DNA of 64,000 nucleotides from Pseudomonadota bacterium (GCA_023451825.1 JAEXYA010000003.1:1-64000); one strand, 5' to 3'. Shown: positions 32,923 through 40,645, numbered from the stretch's first letter. Numbers and translations: made by a program. Notes: a model not told the origin generated them from the letters alone.

Positions 32923-33368
32923 GTCTGCTCGTAACCGTGGCGGCGTTTGGGGCCGAGCTGCAAAAGTGTTGCTATCGGCTTCCGGCCAGTTTTAGCGCAT
33001 CGCTGGCACCGTAAGCGGCTGGCAAGGTCGTGAATGCAGGTCGTGGCGACGTGAGGCAGCTGGGCCAAGTCAACGTCGCGTTTTGTGCGGCACCTAGAGC
33101 ACTCGATCTCCAGCCACGGAAAGCCGCCGTTGATCGCCTGATCAACCGTGGGCGAAGGGTCGATTGGCTCGCCGTCCGCCCACATCCGCTCGTTCCAGCT
33201 CTGGCAATCGAGGTTGTCCGCTTGCTGGATCAAGGCCTCGCCCTTTGCTCGCAGCTCCGTAGCCTGGCGCGCCATCATCACCGTGACCCCGCGGGCCTTC
33301 ATTAGCTCCTTGCGCAGGGCTTTGCGGTCGCCGCCTGAGAGCGGGGTAGGGTGGTGTTTCGGAGACAT
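32919..33368 (-). CDS. Conserved zinc-ribbon protein, 149 aa
   Basis: Residues 1-70 are a charged helical region (KALRKELMKARGVTVMMARQ). The C-terminal half has IECSRCRTKRDVDLAQLPHV, TCIHDLASRLRCQRCAKTGR and KPIATLLQL. The Cys pairs CSRC and CQRC plus a C-I-H probably bind zinc. This domain occurs widely in rhizobial genomes without known function. It is the first gene of the five-gene minus-strand operon. Confidence 0.72.
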   Translation of the reverse strand: MSPKHHPTPLSGGDRKALRKELMKARGVTVMMARQATELRAKGEALIQQADNLDCQSWNERMWADGEPIDPSPTVDQAINGGFPWLEIECSRCRTKRDVDLAQLPHVATTCIHDLASRLRCQRCAKTGRKPIATLLQLGPKRRHGYEQT

Positions 33369-33481
33369 GGCCGCCGAGAATAGGGCGGAATCGGCTCGCT
33401 GGAGAAGCCGCTACGGCTGGTGGCCGTATCTCGCGCGACGCCAACGGATTGGTCAATCGCGAAATCAGTCGGTATCGGCCG

Positions 33482-33676
33482 TTAGGCCAGTCTCAATCCA
33501 ACGCTGTTCTCGAGCCGCTCGATCGCTTCGACGACATCGGCTCGGTTGAGTAGGTTCCGGAGCTCGTCCATGACCTCAATCGGATCTCGGTGCTTGGTCG
33601 CATCTGAGTCGGCCACGATCAGCTGTGCCTCGCGCAAAGCGTATATGGTCAGTTCCTGATCTGACAGGTTCATCAT
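33482..33676 (-). CDS. Small helical hypothetical protein, 64 aa
   Basis: MMNLSDQELTIYALREAQLI is followed by DPIEVMDELRNLLNRADVVE and AIERLENSVG, an acidic helical protein. GAGG stands before the double ATG. It is divergent from the ribbon-helix-helix gene, so the two could share a promoter region, and it might be a partner or target of it. No family known. Confidence 0.6.
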   Translation of the reverse strand: MMNLSDQELTIYALREAQLIVADSDATKHRDPIEVMDELRNLLNRADVVEAIERLENSVGLRLA

Positions 33677-33713
33677 GCCCTCGTAAGCATTGCACGCGCT
33701 GACCAAGCTAGGC

Positions 33714-33986
33714 ATGGCATTTTGGTTCCGCCGTATATACTACCGCTCGGAAAATAGAGTTCGGGCTATCCGAAAACACACCCTACGCGTCAACGGCGTG
33801 ATTACGAGTTTGACTGCGGAAGACGAATTTTGGGACGCTATGCAAGAGATCGCGAGATTGAAGGGCGTGAACGTGACGGCACTTGTGAACGAGATCAACG
33901 AGCGTAGGCAGTCTCCAAACCTCTCGTCCGCTGTGCGGATTTTTGTCGTCGAACATTTTATGGAAAAATATCGCGGCTATTCCTGA
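33714..33986 (+). CDS. Ribbon-helix-helix protein (RHH_4-like), 90 aa
   Basis: From about residue 19 the sequence IRKHTLRVNGVITSLTAEDE, FWDAMQEIARLKGVNVTALV and NLSSAVRIFVVEHF matches the RHH_4 family of dimeric DNA-binding proteins. Before it are about 18 poorly conserved residues. ATG 33714 is used since 33690 is a TTG. The gene ends inside the 3' end of the convergent Myb-like gene. Confidence 0.75.
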   Translation: MAFWFRRIYYRSENRVRAIRKHTLRVNGVITSLTAEDEFWDAMQEIARLKGVNVTALVNEINERRQSPNLSSAVRIFVVEHFMEKYRGYS

Positions 33987-34198
33987 CCGTCCGGTAAGGC
34001 GCCGGAGGCGCGGAGGTCAGCGCGGACACTTCGCACTCCTTTGAAGTGCTTTCCCAAGGATCGCGCTTTTTTCTGCACACTCGATGTCGCTCGACCAAGA
34101 GCGGCTGCAGCACGCATCAGTGACGCTCCGTCGTCGCTGAGCCGGATCAAGCGCTCTTCATCTGCCTTCGTCCACGGGCGCGCGAGAAGGCGTTTCAT
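33977..34198 (-). CDS. Small Myb/SANT-like DNA-binding protein, 73 aa
   Basis: LARPWTKADEERLIRLSDDG with LMRAAAALGRATSSVQKKAR is the third member of the W-T-x-A-D...LGRA..SV..KA family in this window. It overlaps the stop of the zinc-ribbon gene by 4 bases (ATGA), so the two are co-translated. It is probably a small DNA-binding regulator. Confidence 0.7.
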   Translation of the reverse strand: MKRLLARPWTKADEERLIRLSDDGASLMRAAAALGRATSSVQKKARSLGKHFKGVRSVRADLRASGALPDGQE

Positions 34199-34401
34199 GT
34201 CGCATCCCCTGGCGGCTTGAGCTCACCCTTCAGCCACCCCTCTGCCAAATTCATCGGGTCAGGATCGACCATGGTCACGACGAACATGCATTTTGGGCAT
34301 TCATAGGCGTGTGCGACGTAGCCACGGCGTGCAGAGGTCGAGCGCACCCAAGAAGTCGCTGATGCACATTCAGGACAAAGGGGGTGTCGGGTCTTTGGCA
34401 T
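34195..34401 (-). CDS. Small zinc-ribbon protein, 68 aa
   Basis: MPKTRHPLCPECASATSWVR and YVAHAYECPKCMFVVTMVDP contain two CPxC knuckles about 25 residues apart, a typical zinc ribbon. A TTG two codons upstream is the alternative start. I recall such proteins as frequent in Bradyrhizobium with no known function. Together with the Myb-like gene it forms a two-gene operon. Confidence 0.68.
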   Translation of the reverse strand: MPKTRHPLCPECASATSWVRSTSARRGYVAHAYECPKCMFVVTMVDPDPMNLAEGWLKGELKPPGDAT

Positions 34402-34714
34402 GTGCAAATCTTAGTTCCTTCAGGGAACCTAGACAAGCTTTCCAAGAAGACGCGGCCGCAGCGGGAACGCATGCGCTGAGGCCGAGATACGGAGGAGATC
34501 ACAATCTGGGATATTCCGCCGCAGTATCGGTTGCGCCGCTGGCGCTAAAGCCATGGGCTGTCGTTGCTCAAGAGCGATGAGGCAAGCGCCACGCTTTTTT
34601 GCGCAGGCTCTTCGCTGCCCGCATTCGCCGCTTGAGAATCCTGAACAAATGGTGACGATGCAACCTAGAGAGTTAAAATTATTCTTCTTCGTCCCTGATA
34701 CTGGCCGTAGTACT

Positions 34715-35044
34715 ATGAACCAGAAGAAACTAAATAAGCTTGTCTTGGAACTGGCCTCGTTGCGACAAGGCCGGCATAAAGCCGCGAGTTTCCAAGGATT
34801 GGCCGGGAGATTAGGGAGGCATCAGAATACCAAGAGGGGCAAGGAGCCGATGTGGGAAAGCGATCCTTTTCCAGATCTATTTCCCCTTGCTATTCCTGAC
34901 CACGGCGGTCGCGACATTTCTCCCGGAGTTCAAAGGCAGCTTTTGAACTTGATGGAGGAGGATCTGGCGCGGTGGACTGACTGGTTAGAGGCTGCAGGTG
35001 CGGCTGACGAGAGCGATGCTGGAGAGCAAGATGAGAGCGTCTGA
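34715..35044 (+). CDS. hicA: HicA-like toxin of a type II toxin-antitoxin pair
   Basis: The 109-aa protein starts MNQKKLNKLVLELASLRQGR and contains FQGLAGRLGR, KRGKEPMWES, and LAIPDHGGRDISPGVQRQLL, the form of the larger HicA-like proteins of rhizobia and cyanobacteria. The DHGG His is the candidate catalytic residue of this mRNA-cleaving family. It overlaps the HicB-like gene by 14 bases. The local DNA is visibly AT-richer than its neighbours, suggesting separate acquisition. The call rests on pattern and on the partner gene. Confidence 0.65.
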   Translation: MNQKKLNKLVLELASLRQGRHKAASFQGLAGRLGRHQNTKRGKEPMWESDPFPDLFPLAIPDHGGRDISPGVQRQLLNLMEEDLARWTDWLEAAGAADESDAGEQDESV

Positions 35045-35558
35045 ATATTTGAAGAAAGCATATTCTCGGGTGGTCATTCCTGAGGCAGATGGCAGTTTTC
35101 GTAGTGAGATTTTGGAGTTTCCAGGATGCATTGCAACTGGCGACACAGCCGCTGAAGCTCTTTCTGCGCTCGAAGACGTTGCTGAAAGCTGGGTCGAGTC
35201 TGTGTTGGCTCGTGGACAAGCGTTGCCAGAGCCACTTGAGGACAACGATTTCAGCGGCAAACTAGTGCTGCGTCTTTCAAAAAGTGTACATCAAAAAGCT
35301 GCAAAGGCTGCTCGTGCTGACGGGGTGAGCCTGAATACGTTTATATCGAATTGTGTCGCTGAGTGTCTTGGTGCACGTCGTGTAGCTGCTCAGCATCACT
35401 ATGTGACCAACTTCACCCAACAGAACAATCTGCTGATACACGGTTTGCAAACGTTCGCTTCGACGACTCTCAGTTCGGTCACGACAGGTAATTCAAGGCC
35501 CTTGACATCTATAACTGGCTCACAAGCGGGCAATCCCTGGAAGCAGTCACATGCCTGA
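35031..35558 (+). CDS. hicB: HicB-like antitoxin with RHH domain and long C-terminal extension
   Basis: The 175-aa protein has an N-terminal HicB fold (SRVVIPEADGSFRSEILEFP, GCIATGDTAAEALSALED) and a ribbon-helix-helix part (GKLVLRLSKSVHQKAAKAAR, GVSLNTFISNCVAECLGA). About 57 further residues rich in Thr, Ser, Asn and Gln follow; these are not part of the usual family. ATG 35031 has GGAGAG upstream. HicB proteins neutralise HicA and repress their own operon. The stop overlaps the next ATG by 8 bases. Confidence 0.75.
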   Translation: MRASEYLKKAYSRVVIPEADGSFRSEILEFPGCIATGDTAAEALSALEDVAESWVESVLARGQALPEPLEDNDFSGKLVLRLSKSVHQKAAKAARADGVSLNTFISNCVAECLGARRVAAQHHYVTNFTQQNNLLIHGLQTFASTTLSSVTTGNSRPLTSITGSQAGNPWKQSHA

Positions 35559-35808
35559 AATTAATCAGATCTTTTTCACAAACCACGAGCTGCTGGAGCT
35601 CTTAGTGCAAAAAGCTGATGTCCACGAAGGGATATGGACGCTTGCTGTAAACTTTGGTTTTTCTGCCGGAAATTTTGGACCAACGCCTGATCAGATTGCT
35701 CCAGGTGGCATAGTGGCTGTTATCCAAACGGGGATACAAAGAGCGGGGCCAGACACTCCTTCGGAGATTTCCGTCGACGCGGCGAAGGTCAACCCGCGAA
35801 AAAAGTAA
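35551..35808 (+). CDS. Third gene of the HicAB-like operon, 85 aa, unknown
   Basis: MPEINQIFFTNHELLELLVQ starts an 85-aa protein with IWTLAVNFGFSAGNFGPTPD and IVAVIQTGIQRA and a charged end. It overlaps hicB by 8 bases, so it is translated with the pair. The extra C-terminal part of HicB and this gene may have evolved together. I do not recognise a family. Confidence 0.62.
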   Translation: MPEINQIFFTNHELLELLVQKADVHEGIWTLAVNFGFSAGNFGPTPDQIAPGGIVAVIQTGIQRAGPDTPSEISVDAAKVNPRKK

Positions 35809-35928
35809 GCGCTAGATGCAGACAAACTGCGGTGCCGCGCTGTTTGGTCATGAGCGCTCTTTTGCTAAGCGTTACAATTTGAAGAGATCCGCATCACCGC
35901 GCTTTGGCGTGCATAGATTACGCCATCG

Positions 35929-36696
35929 TCACGGACACTCGTGACGACCTAACCTTGACTGTTCGAAATGCGGGACATCCTCTTGCAACCTTGTATCCAT
36001 CTCGACGGGCAAAGCTAAGAGCAGAAACGCAATTTGTTCTCCCAACTGTGCGACAGCATAAAATACCCGATGCTCAGGACTATGATTGTAGCGATAAGAA
36101 AATTGGTCGTATAGCTCTCGGTTGTTGCGTTTCAATTCGGGAAATGCCGGCGCTATCGAAAGAAGTTCTTGAGCTTGTTTAGCGGTAAATTCGCGGTCGA
36201 AAAGATCGATTTGGCTCGCGTACAAAACCCCTTGGAAGCGGTGACCGTTGTGTCGGTAGTAGAGGGCCTTAGTTAGCTTGATCGTGAAGCGCGTCAGGAT
36301 ATTTTTAGATAGTGGGCCAAGGTTGGCGGCGCCCCAGCCTGATCGTCGCTTCTCGAGGTAATCCTGCCCGAAAACGCGTTTGAGGGCATTTTTGCTTTGA
36401 TTGGCGGTCAAACTCAACCACTCGCGAATAATTGCAGGCTGATTGTTCTTTAGCCCCTGACCAAGCTTTTGAAATTCATCTATGTCTTGCGGGTCCAATC
36501 TTTCAGACGTCCGAAAGCGTAAGAGCACTGCAAGCACTTGTTCATCGAGCCTGGCGCATTCATTGCAGGGCTTGCAGCACGGAAATTCGTAGTACAGGGG
36601 CCAGTTGCGTCTTAGGAATAACGCGCGCGGTGGGCAATGATCCGTCGTTGTTGCCAGCGCGCCGCAATATATGCATTGCGTATGCTCGTCGAGCAT
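35929..36696 (-). CDS. HNH-like endonuclease domain protein, 255 aa
   Basis: The N-terminus MLDEHTQCIYCGALATTTDH, CPPRALF and FPCCKPCNECARLDE has two Cys pairs and a D-H-C-P-P-R-A-L-F motif, the pattern of HNH-like proteins with zinc knuckles. The rest is a helical, charged domain without known family. I start it at ATG 36696 because AAGAG lies upstream; the frame is open to 36783, but the added residues look noncoding. It may act in defence or mobility; this is unproven. Confidence 0.68.
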   Translation of the reverse strand: MLDEHTQCIYCGALATTTDHCPPRALFLRRNWPLYYEFPCCKPCNECARLDEQVLAVLLRFRTSERLDPQDIDEFQKLGQGLKNNQPAIIREWLSLTANQSKNALKRVFGQDYLEKRRSGWGAANLGPLSKNILTRFTIKLTKALYYRHNGHRFQGVLYASQIDLFDREFTAKQAQELLSIAPAFPELKRNNRELYDQFSYRYNHSPEHRVFYAVAQLGEQIAFLLLALPVEMDTRLQEDVPHFEQSRLGRHECP

Positions 36697-36880
36697 GCGC
36701 GCTCTTCGTTTCGAATTGACCTTGGCTTGTCCCACAGTACGCTTCCGACTTGTGATCAGAAATAGAACCAATATTATCGGCAATATAGGATTGAACGAGC
36801 CCTCGCCATCCTATTCCATCAGCGCGGGAGGGGACACGCCTGGGTTTAGGTGGTATAACACCTAACTCAAGAGTCCCGCG

Positions 36881-37108
36881 ATGCCGTGTGTCCCTACGTT
36901 CTCAATTCAACCTCACTCCAGCGCCGGCTTTGTTATCATCGCATCGTGGCCCAAAGGCCATGTTGAACAGCTTGTCGGAGTATTCGAAACATCGCTTGAT
37001 GCCAGAACGTGGGTCGCTCGGCACTCTGCTGACTTTGTGCAGCAACTCGGTCCTCCGTCAAAGCGCGTAGTTCAGCTTGAGTCGTTTCGTAAAGACTTCC
37101 CTTCGTGA
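36881..37108 (+). CDS. Small conserved hypothetical protein, 75 aa
   Basis: GFVIIASWPKGHVEQLVGVF with ETSLDARTWVARHSADFVQQ is the pattern of short rhizobial proteins that read as one beta-hairpin and helix (W-P-x-G...E-Q-x-x-G...A-x-x-W). Function unknown. Start ATG 36881 has no strong ribosome site. Confidence 0.6.
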   Translation: MPCVPTFSIQPHSSAGFVIIASWPKGHVEQLVGVFETSLDARTWVARHSADFVQQLGPPSKRVVQLESFRKDFPS

Positions 37109-37208
37109 CGCAACGAACTGTTAGTATTTGAAGCGCTCACCCATTTGGGTGATGCGGTTCTACTGCACGTTAAAAGACGCTGTTGTTGCCAGATTCGAGG
37201 GTGATGAC

Positions 37209-37400
37209 ATGCCTACGAACAGCCTTGTTGCCTGTCCCAACTGCAGTGAGCGCCGCGTGTTTCTTGGCATCCGAAGGGGCCTCCATGGTACGGAAATTCG
37301 CTCATTCCGTTGTGCCCGCTGCGATGTAAGTACGGATTATGAACTGCGAGGTCGGACGGTCTGCGATATCACCGCGCGAGAACAAAGCGCTGCGAATTAG
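37209..37400 (+). CDS. Small zinc-ribbon protein, 63 aa
   Basis: MPTNSLVACPNCSERRVFLG with EIRSFRCARCDVSTDYELRG holds two CxxC knuckles (CPNC and CARC). GAGG precedes the ATG. The frame is open further upstream to 37128, but the ribosome site and the zinc-ribbon start support 37209. It resembles other one-domain zinc ribbons of these genomes. Confidence 0.62.
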   Translation: MPTNSLVACPNCSERRVFLGIRRGLHGTEIRSFRCARCDVSTDYELRGRTVCDITAREQSAAN

Positions 37401-37464
37401 GACTCCGTTGCCAGCTACCTGCTATTCGCGCGAAACAATTTCTACTGTCTTGCATTAGCTGAAA

Positions 37465-37668
37465 ATGAGCAAGCAGTGCGAGTTTCGTAAGCGTGCAGCG
37501 GATTTAGCCGAGTTGGCCGGTCAGACCGATGATCTCGAGCATGTCGAGCGCTACCTGCGCGTCGCTTCGTTTTGGGTCCAGATGGCTGAGAACGAATACT
37601 GGCTCCACCACAACTCTCTGAGCGCTCTTCCGAGGTCTAGTCGGCGGTCGGGAGGCGGCGCATCGTAA
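37465..37668 (+). CDS. Small helical protein of the rhizobial A-x-x-L-A-E family, 67 aa
   Basis: MSKQCEFRKRAADLAELAGQ with LEHVERYLRVASFWVQMAEN fits a frequent class of short rhizobial proteins: an Ala/Arg helix, a Tyr-Leu link and a W-x-x-M-A-E helix. No function is known. Its last 32 bases overlap the end of the convergent cassette copy 2 gene. Confidence 0.58.
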   Translation: MSKQCEFRKRAADLAELAGQTDDLEHVERYLRVASFWVQMAENEYWLHHNSLSALPRSSRRSGGGAS

Positions 37669-37861
37669 ATTCGATCTGCCCGTCATCGAGCTTTCGCCAG
37701 AACTCGACCGTCGTCGAGTATCCGCCGGCCGGATAGCGCTGCAGGATCTCGCGAGCTTTGGCACGCGCCGCATCGCGCGGCAGGGTGAACGTTTCGCGCA
37801 CGAAGCCATCGGCGATCTGCTGGCGTGTCCGCATGCGTTCGGCGAGGCGGCGGGGCGTCAT
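37637..37861 (-). CDS. Small conserved protein, 74 aa (cassette copy 2)
   Basis: It is the paralogue of the gene at 31801-32031: MTPRRLAERMRTRQQIADGF and then almost the same residues to the end TMRRLPTAD. Its own frame is intact although the upstream cassette gene is broken, so it may still be selected. It starts with an ATGA overlap to the ancestral stop of the upstream gene. Confidence 0.68.
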   Translation of the reverse strand: MTPRRLAERMRTRQQIADGFVRETFTLPRDAARAKAREILQRYPAGGYSTTVEFWRKLDDGQIEFTMRRLPTAD

Positions 37862-38144
37862 CGTTCGCGCGCCAATTTGCGGCGCCCCAGTGTGGGTCCT
37901 TCCGGCTGGAATCGTACACAGGCTCGCGCGGGTGCAGGGCCTTCCTCAGCCCGACCTCGGCATGCATCAGAGGGCCACGCTCTTCGGCTGCCAGCATCAG
38001 AGCCTCGGTAGCGATCCGCCACGCAGGAAGGTCAGCTTGGTACTTCGGCAGCTTCTGGATCAGCATGCCGGCATCCCGCAAGGTCACCAGCGGCGTGGAG
38101 CCGGGCACGTGAATAAGGGATGGCAAGAGGGTGTCTCAAGACAT
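37858..38144 (-). pseudogene. Decayed paralogue of the 32144-32512 gene
   Basis: Against copy 1 the third codon after ATG 38144 is TGA where copy 1 has TGG (M-S-W), and near the 3' end the run after CACTGGGG is one G shorter (G4 versus G5), which shifts the frame into the next gene. The core is conserved (LVTLRDAGMLIQKLPKYQAD, EALMLAAEERGPLMHAEVGL). A TTG at 38126 could restart translation, giving a protein fused out of frame, but decay is the simpler reading. Confidence 0.7.
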
Positions 38145-38207
38145 ATGCAACTCCAACGCATCGCTACATCTTAAATATGGGTTTGCGTGGCAGTCTTCGG
38201 GAGTCCA

Positions 38208-38513
38208 CTAAGCCCGGAAGTCGGCGTTCCTGGCCTCGGTCGCCGCGTCCCGTCGGCGCCAAGCCTCTATCTCCTCGTCGCTCAGCCCGGCGCGGATATT
38301 TGCCCAAGCCGCCTTGAACTGCCGCTGACAGTCGGCCAGGCCGGTCCCGTTCCCCTTCCAGTGTGCCGGCTGCGGCATTCCTGAGACGTTCATCCCCCAG
38401 AACCACGCCGGCACGCCCATGGTCACGCCTGACTGTTTGAGGATTCGGCCGATATTCAGGCCCTGCCACATGACCAGCCAGTCGTCATCATAGGGGATGC
38501 CTTCGAAGGTCAT
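38208..38513 (-). CDS. Conserved hypothetical protein, 101 aa
   Basis: MTFEGIPYDDDWLVMWQGLN, IGRILKQSGVTMGVPAWFWG and CQRQFKAAWANIRAGLSDEE match a family of short rhizobial proteins with a beta-rich W-x-V-x-W core and a helical end. A longer start at GTG 38543 is possible. The gene is followed by the decayed cassette copy. Function unknown. Confidence 0.66.
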   Translation of the reverse strand: MTFEGIPYDDDWLVMWQGLNIGRILKQSGVTMGVPAWFWGMNVSGMPQPAHWKGNGTGLADCQRQFKAAWANIRAGLSDEEIEAWRRRDAATEARNADFRA

Positions 38514-38553
38514 CTTGCGGAGTGTGAGCTGCTCGGCGTCCACCAAAAGCAAC

Positions 38554-38724
38554 TTACTTGCGGGGCGGTCGACGGACGGAGAGCATGTTCGTCATGTCGA
38601 TGGCCGTGTCCAGCTGGTCAGCTTTGGCAAGCAGTTCGTCGCGCTCTTCGCCAGGCGGCAAGGTGTTGGCGCGCTGGCGGAGGTCGGCGGCCTGTTCGGC
38701 CCAGGCGGTGGCTGATGAGTTCAT
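38554..38724 (-). CDS. Small helical protein, 56 aa
   Basis: MNSSATAWAEQAADLRQRAN, LPPGEERDELLAKADQLDTA and IDMTNMLSV form the Ala-Arg helix plus P-x-G-x-E-R-D-E-L-L-x-K-A repeat seen in many short rhizobial proteins. It was too short for routine calling, but composition and family pattern support it. It lies just upstream of the 101-aa gene on the same strand. Confidence 0.58.
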   Translation of the reverse strand: MNSSATAWAEQAADLRQRANTLPPGEERDELLAKADQLDTAIDMTNMLSVRRPPRK

Positions 38725-38886
38725 TCGTCGATTGATATAGGTCGCCCAACCCGGTGAATAGAGGCCAGGTTGCCGCCGGGATCAGAGCTTGATTTGCACA
38801 AGCGCCGATCAACGCGGCGTAGGAACGGCCCACCGTTCATTGCCCCATGGCACGGCTACCGTGCGCAGGAGGTTCCGAAGTTGCGA

Positions 38887-39051
38887 TCAGCCACGGCCTT
38901 GCAGCAGGAAGCTGTATGTCCCAAGCACCGCTATCCCTCCAACGACCAACCATATTAGGAGGCCAATCGTGAGCACTTTAGCGGGAAATGGTGTGTGGTC
39001 GGTGCGGGGCGTTTCATGTTCGGAGACGGCGGTTTCGCGTTCGGCTGGCAT
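38887..39051 (-). CDS. 54-aa single-span membrane protein
   Basis: MPAERETAVSEHETPRTDHT is a polar cytoplasmic part, and VLTIGLLIWLVVGGIAVLGT is one membrane helix near the C-terminus. GAGGAAG just before ATG 39051 is a strong ribosome site, so this start is preferred to the longer frame. No function known. Confidence 0.6.
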   Translation of the reverse strand: MPAERETAVSEHETPRTDHTPFPAKVLTIGLLIWLVVGGIAVLGTYSFLLQGRG

Positions 39052-39280
39052 TCGCTTCCTCTCGGTCCTACCAGCGGATGCTGCAGGCGCGAAGGTGAAC
39101 GGCTTCGAGACCTGTGCGTTCCAAAGGCGCGACAACCCGGCGCGGGCTGCTCACTGCTGCGATGTCGCGTCAAAAGCCTGGTGTCGCCCCAACGCCAATC
39201 TGTCCGTCTCAGCAACGCATCTGCGGCTCGCTTCGCGAGCGTTTCCGTTTGCTCACCAGCGCAATAGGCGGCTGTATTAT

Positions 39281-39469
39281 CTAACTCCCGGCATCCGGCG
39301 ACGCGTTTTTAGCGGCCTCTATGGCTTCTTCGTTCTCCGCCATCTGTATCCAAGACAAGGCCTGATGCATAAGGGGCAGCATTTTGGCTTCGTCTAGCTC
39401 GGCTTCGGCCAGACGCGCCGCCGCCGCCGCGCGTATGCGATAGATTAACGAGGTGCGAGTTGTGAGCAT
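39281..39469 (-). CDS. Small helical protein, 62 aa
   Basis: MLTTRTSLIYRIRAAAAARL, AEAELDEAKMLPLMHQALSW and IQMAENEEA share the W-x-Q-M-A-E-N-E ending with the gene at 37465. AAGG lies upstream of ATG 39469. Of unknown function, it belongs to the same class of short two-helix proteins. Confidence 0.58.
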   Translation of the reverse strand: MLTTRTSLIYRIRAAAAARLAEAELDEAKMLPLMHQALSWIQMAENEEAIEAAKNASPDAGS

Positions 39470-39735
39470 CCGTGAAGCCTTTAGCGCCACCGACGCACGT
39501 AAGATTGAAATGAGCAAATCGCGAAAACCAGACGGCGGCAGTGCCGAATGCATGCGATAATATCCACTAAAGTATGACAGGGTTCGGTCCTGCAACCGCC
39601 GATTAACGCGGCTTCAATCTACAATCGCACGGGAAGTTTCGGCATGGCAGATCTGCCGGATTGCGGCCAAACATGACACTAGCTTCGGCAGCGCGACACT
39701 GTGCACATATGCTTCCGGCTGCCCACGCCGGTTGC

Positions 39736-39939
39736 TCAAGAGTGCAGCTTGCCGGTTGTGTTTGTAACAACGATAGGCCAGCCACCAATCGGTTCAGCGC
39801 TGGCCAGAACAGGCTCTTGCCGAGAGTAGCCGTCCGCAAAGCACCGAAGGGTGTGAATCACGACACGTTCGTTATGTGGCTCAACATAGACAAGGTTGAG
39901 CGGGCGGTCGCAAAGGGGGCAAAGTTTGCGGATGAACAT
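39736..39939 (-). CDS. Small zinc-ribbon-like protein, 67 aa
   Basis: MFIRKLCPLCDRPLNLVYVE with VIHTLRCFADG has one CPLC knuckle and a single later Cys, so it is an incomplete zinc ribbon. The middle (EPHNERVVIHTLRC) is a known pattern in short rhizobial proteins, where a second knuckle is often lost. Frame is open upstream to 40026, but 39939 gives the family-like start. Confidence 0.52.
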   Translation of the reverse strand: MFIRKLCPLCDRPLNLVYVEPHNERVVIHTLRCFADGYSRQEPVLASAEPIGGWPIVVTNTTGKLHS

Positions 39940-40044
39940 AGCGAGCTCGACGTATTGCACTACTTTCCTACCATACGACGCGCTCCCGAACAGGGCAATC
40001 TTATGCACCGGACTGGCTCGCTTCACGAAGGAGCCGATACTTGG

Positions 40045-40266
40045 TCACGTGTGCGTCGATAACGCCGCCGGCGCGATAAGGCTCTCGCGGAGGGAGCGCA
40101 GCCGAGTTCGCTCGAGCGCCTTAACAATTTCTTGCTCGGCGAACAGCTCATCCAAGCGTCCAACCGTCGCCGCTGCATCCGCCGATAGCTCGAGATGAGC
40201 TCGGAGTAGCCTCTGAACCTCATCGAATGTTTGCACGATAATCTTCAGGTCTGCGGACTCGGTCAT
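40045..40266 (-). CDS. Small helical hypothetical protein, 73 aa
   Basis: MTESADLKIIVQTFDEVQRL, LRAHLELSADAAATVGRLDE and LFAEQEIVKALERTRLRS form a nearly continuous helix with charged faces. AGGGG stands 6 bases before the ATG. No family recognised. Confidence 0.55.
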   Translation of the reverse strand: MTESADLKIIVQTFDEVQRLLRAHLELSADAAATVGRLDELFAEQEIVKALERTRLRSLRESLIAPAALSTHT

Positions 40267-40387
40267 ATTCCCCTCTCAAAAATCGTTGCTGTGCCAAGAC
40301 GTCCGGACCGTAATCGTTCCAGCATTGAAGTATGGCTAGGAACGAGCTGGCATAAAGGCGGTTATCGAGCGCAACAATGGAGCGCTT

Positions 40388-40627
40388 ATGTCCCGGTCGA
40401 TCTTCTTACTTGCCGCCGCCATCCTCGCATTTAATGCTTCTGCGTCAGCCCAAGGGACCGCGACCAGTGGCACCCCTGAAGATCGTGCAGCCTGCCAACG
40501 AAGCGTTCAACGTTTCTGTGCGCAGGCAATTCAGGGTGGCGACATGGCGGTGCTGGCCTGCCTGCAGCAGAACCGCTCGCAGATTTCCAAGCCATGCCAA
40601 GAGGTCTTAGTTAAGTACGGCCAGTAG
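40388..40627 (+). CDS. Secreted Cys-rich repeat protein, 79 aa
   Basis: A signal peptide (SIFLLAAAILAFNASASAQ) precedes a mature part with ACQRSVQRFCAQAIQGGDMA and LACLQQNRSQISKPCQEVLV. The four Cys in the C-x6-C...C-L-x12-C spacing match the cysteine-rich Golgi-type (Cys_rich_FGFR-like) repeat found in small periplasmic proteins of Bradyrhizobium. Function unknown. Confidence 0.72.
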   Translation: MSRSIFLLAAAILAFNASASAQGTATSGTPEDRAACQRSVQRFCAQAIQGGDMAVLACLQQNRSQISKPCQEVLVKYGQ

Positions 40628-40645
40628 ACTTCACGAATAGCTTCA

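Noticed and set aside
39603..40062. Frames on both strands around the 39.7 kb zinc-ribbon gene (39603-39839 minus, 39661-40062 plus)
   Set aside because: They overlap the better supported gene at 39736-39939 and have low-complexity or unlikely composition without ribosome sites.
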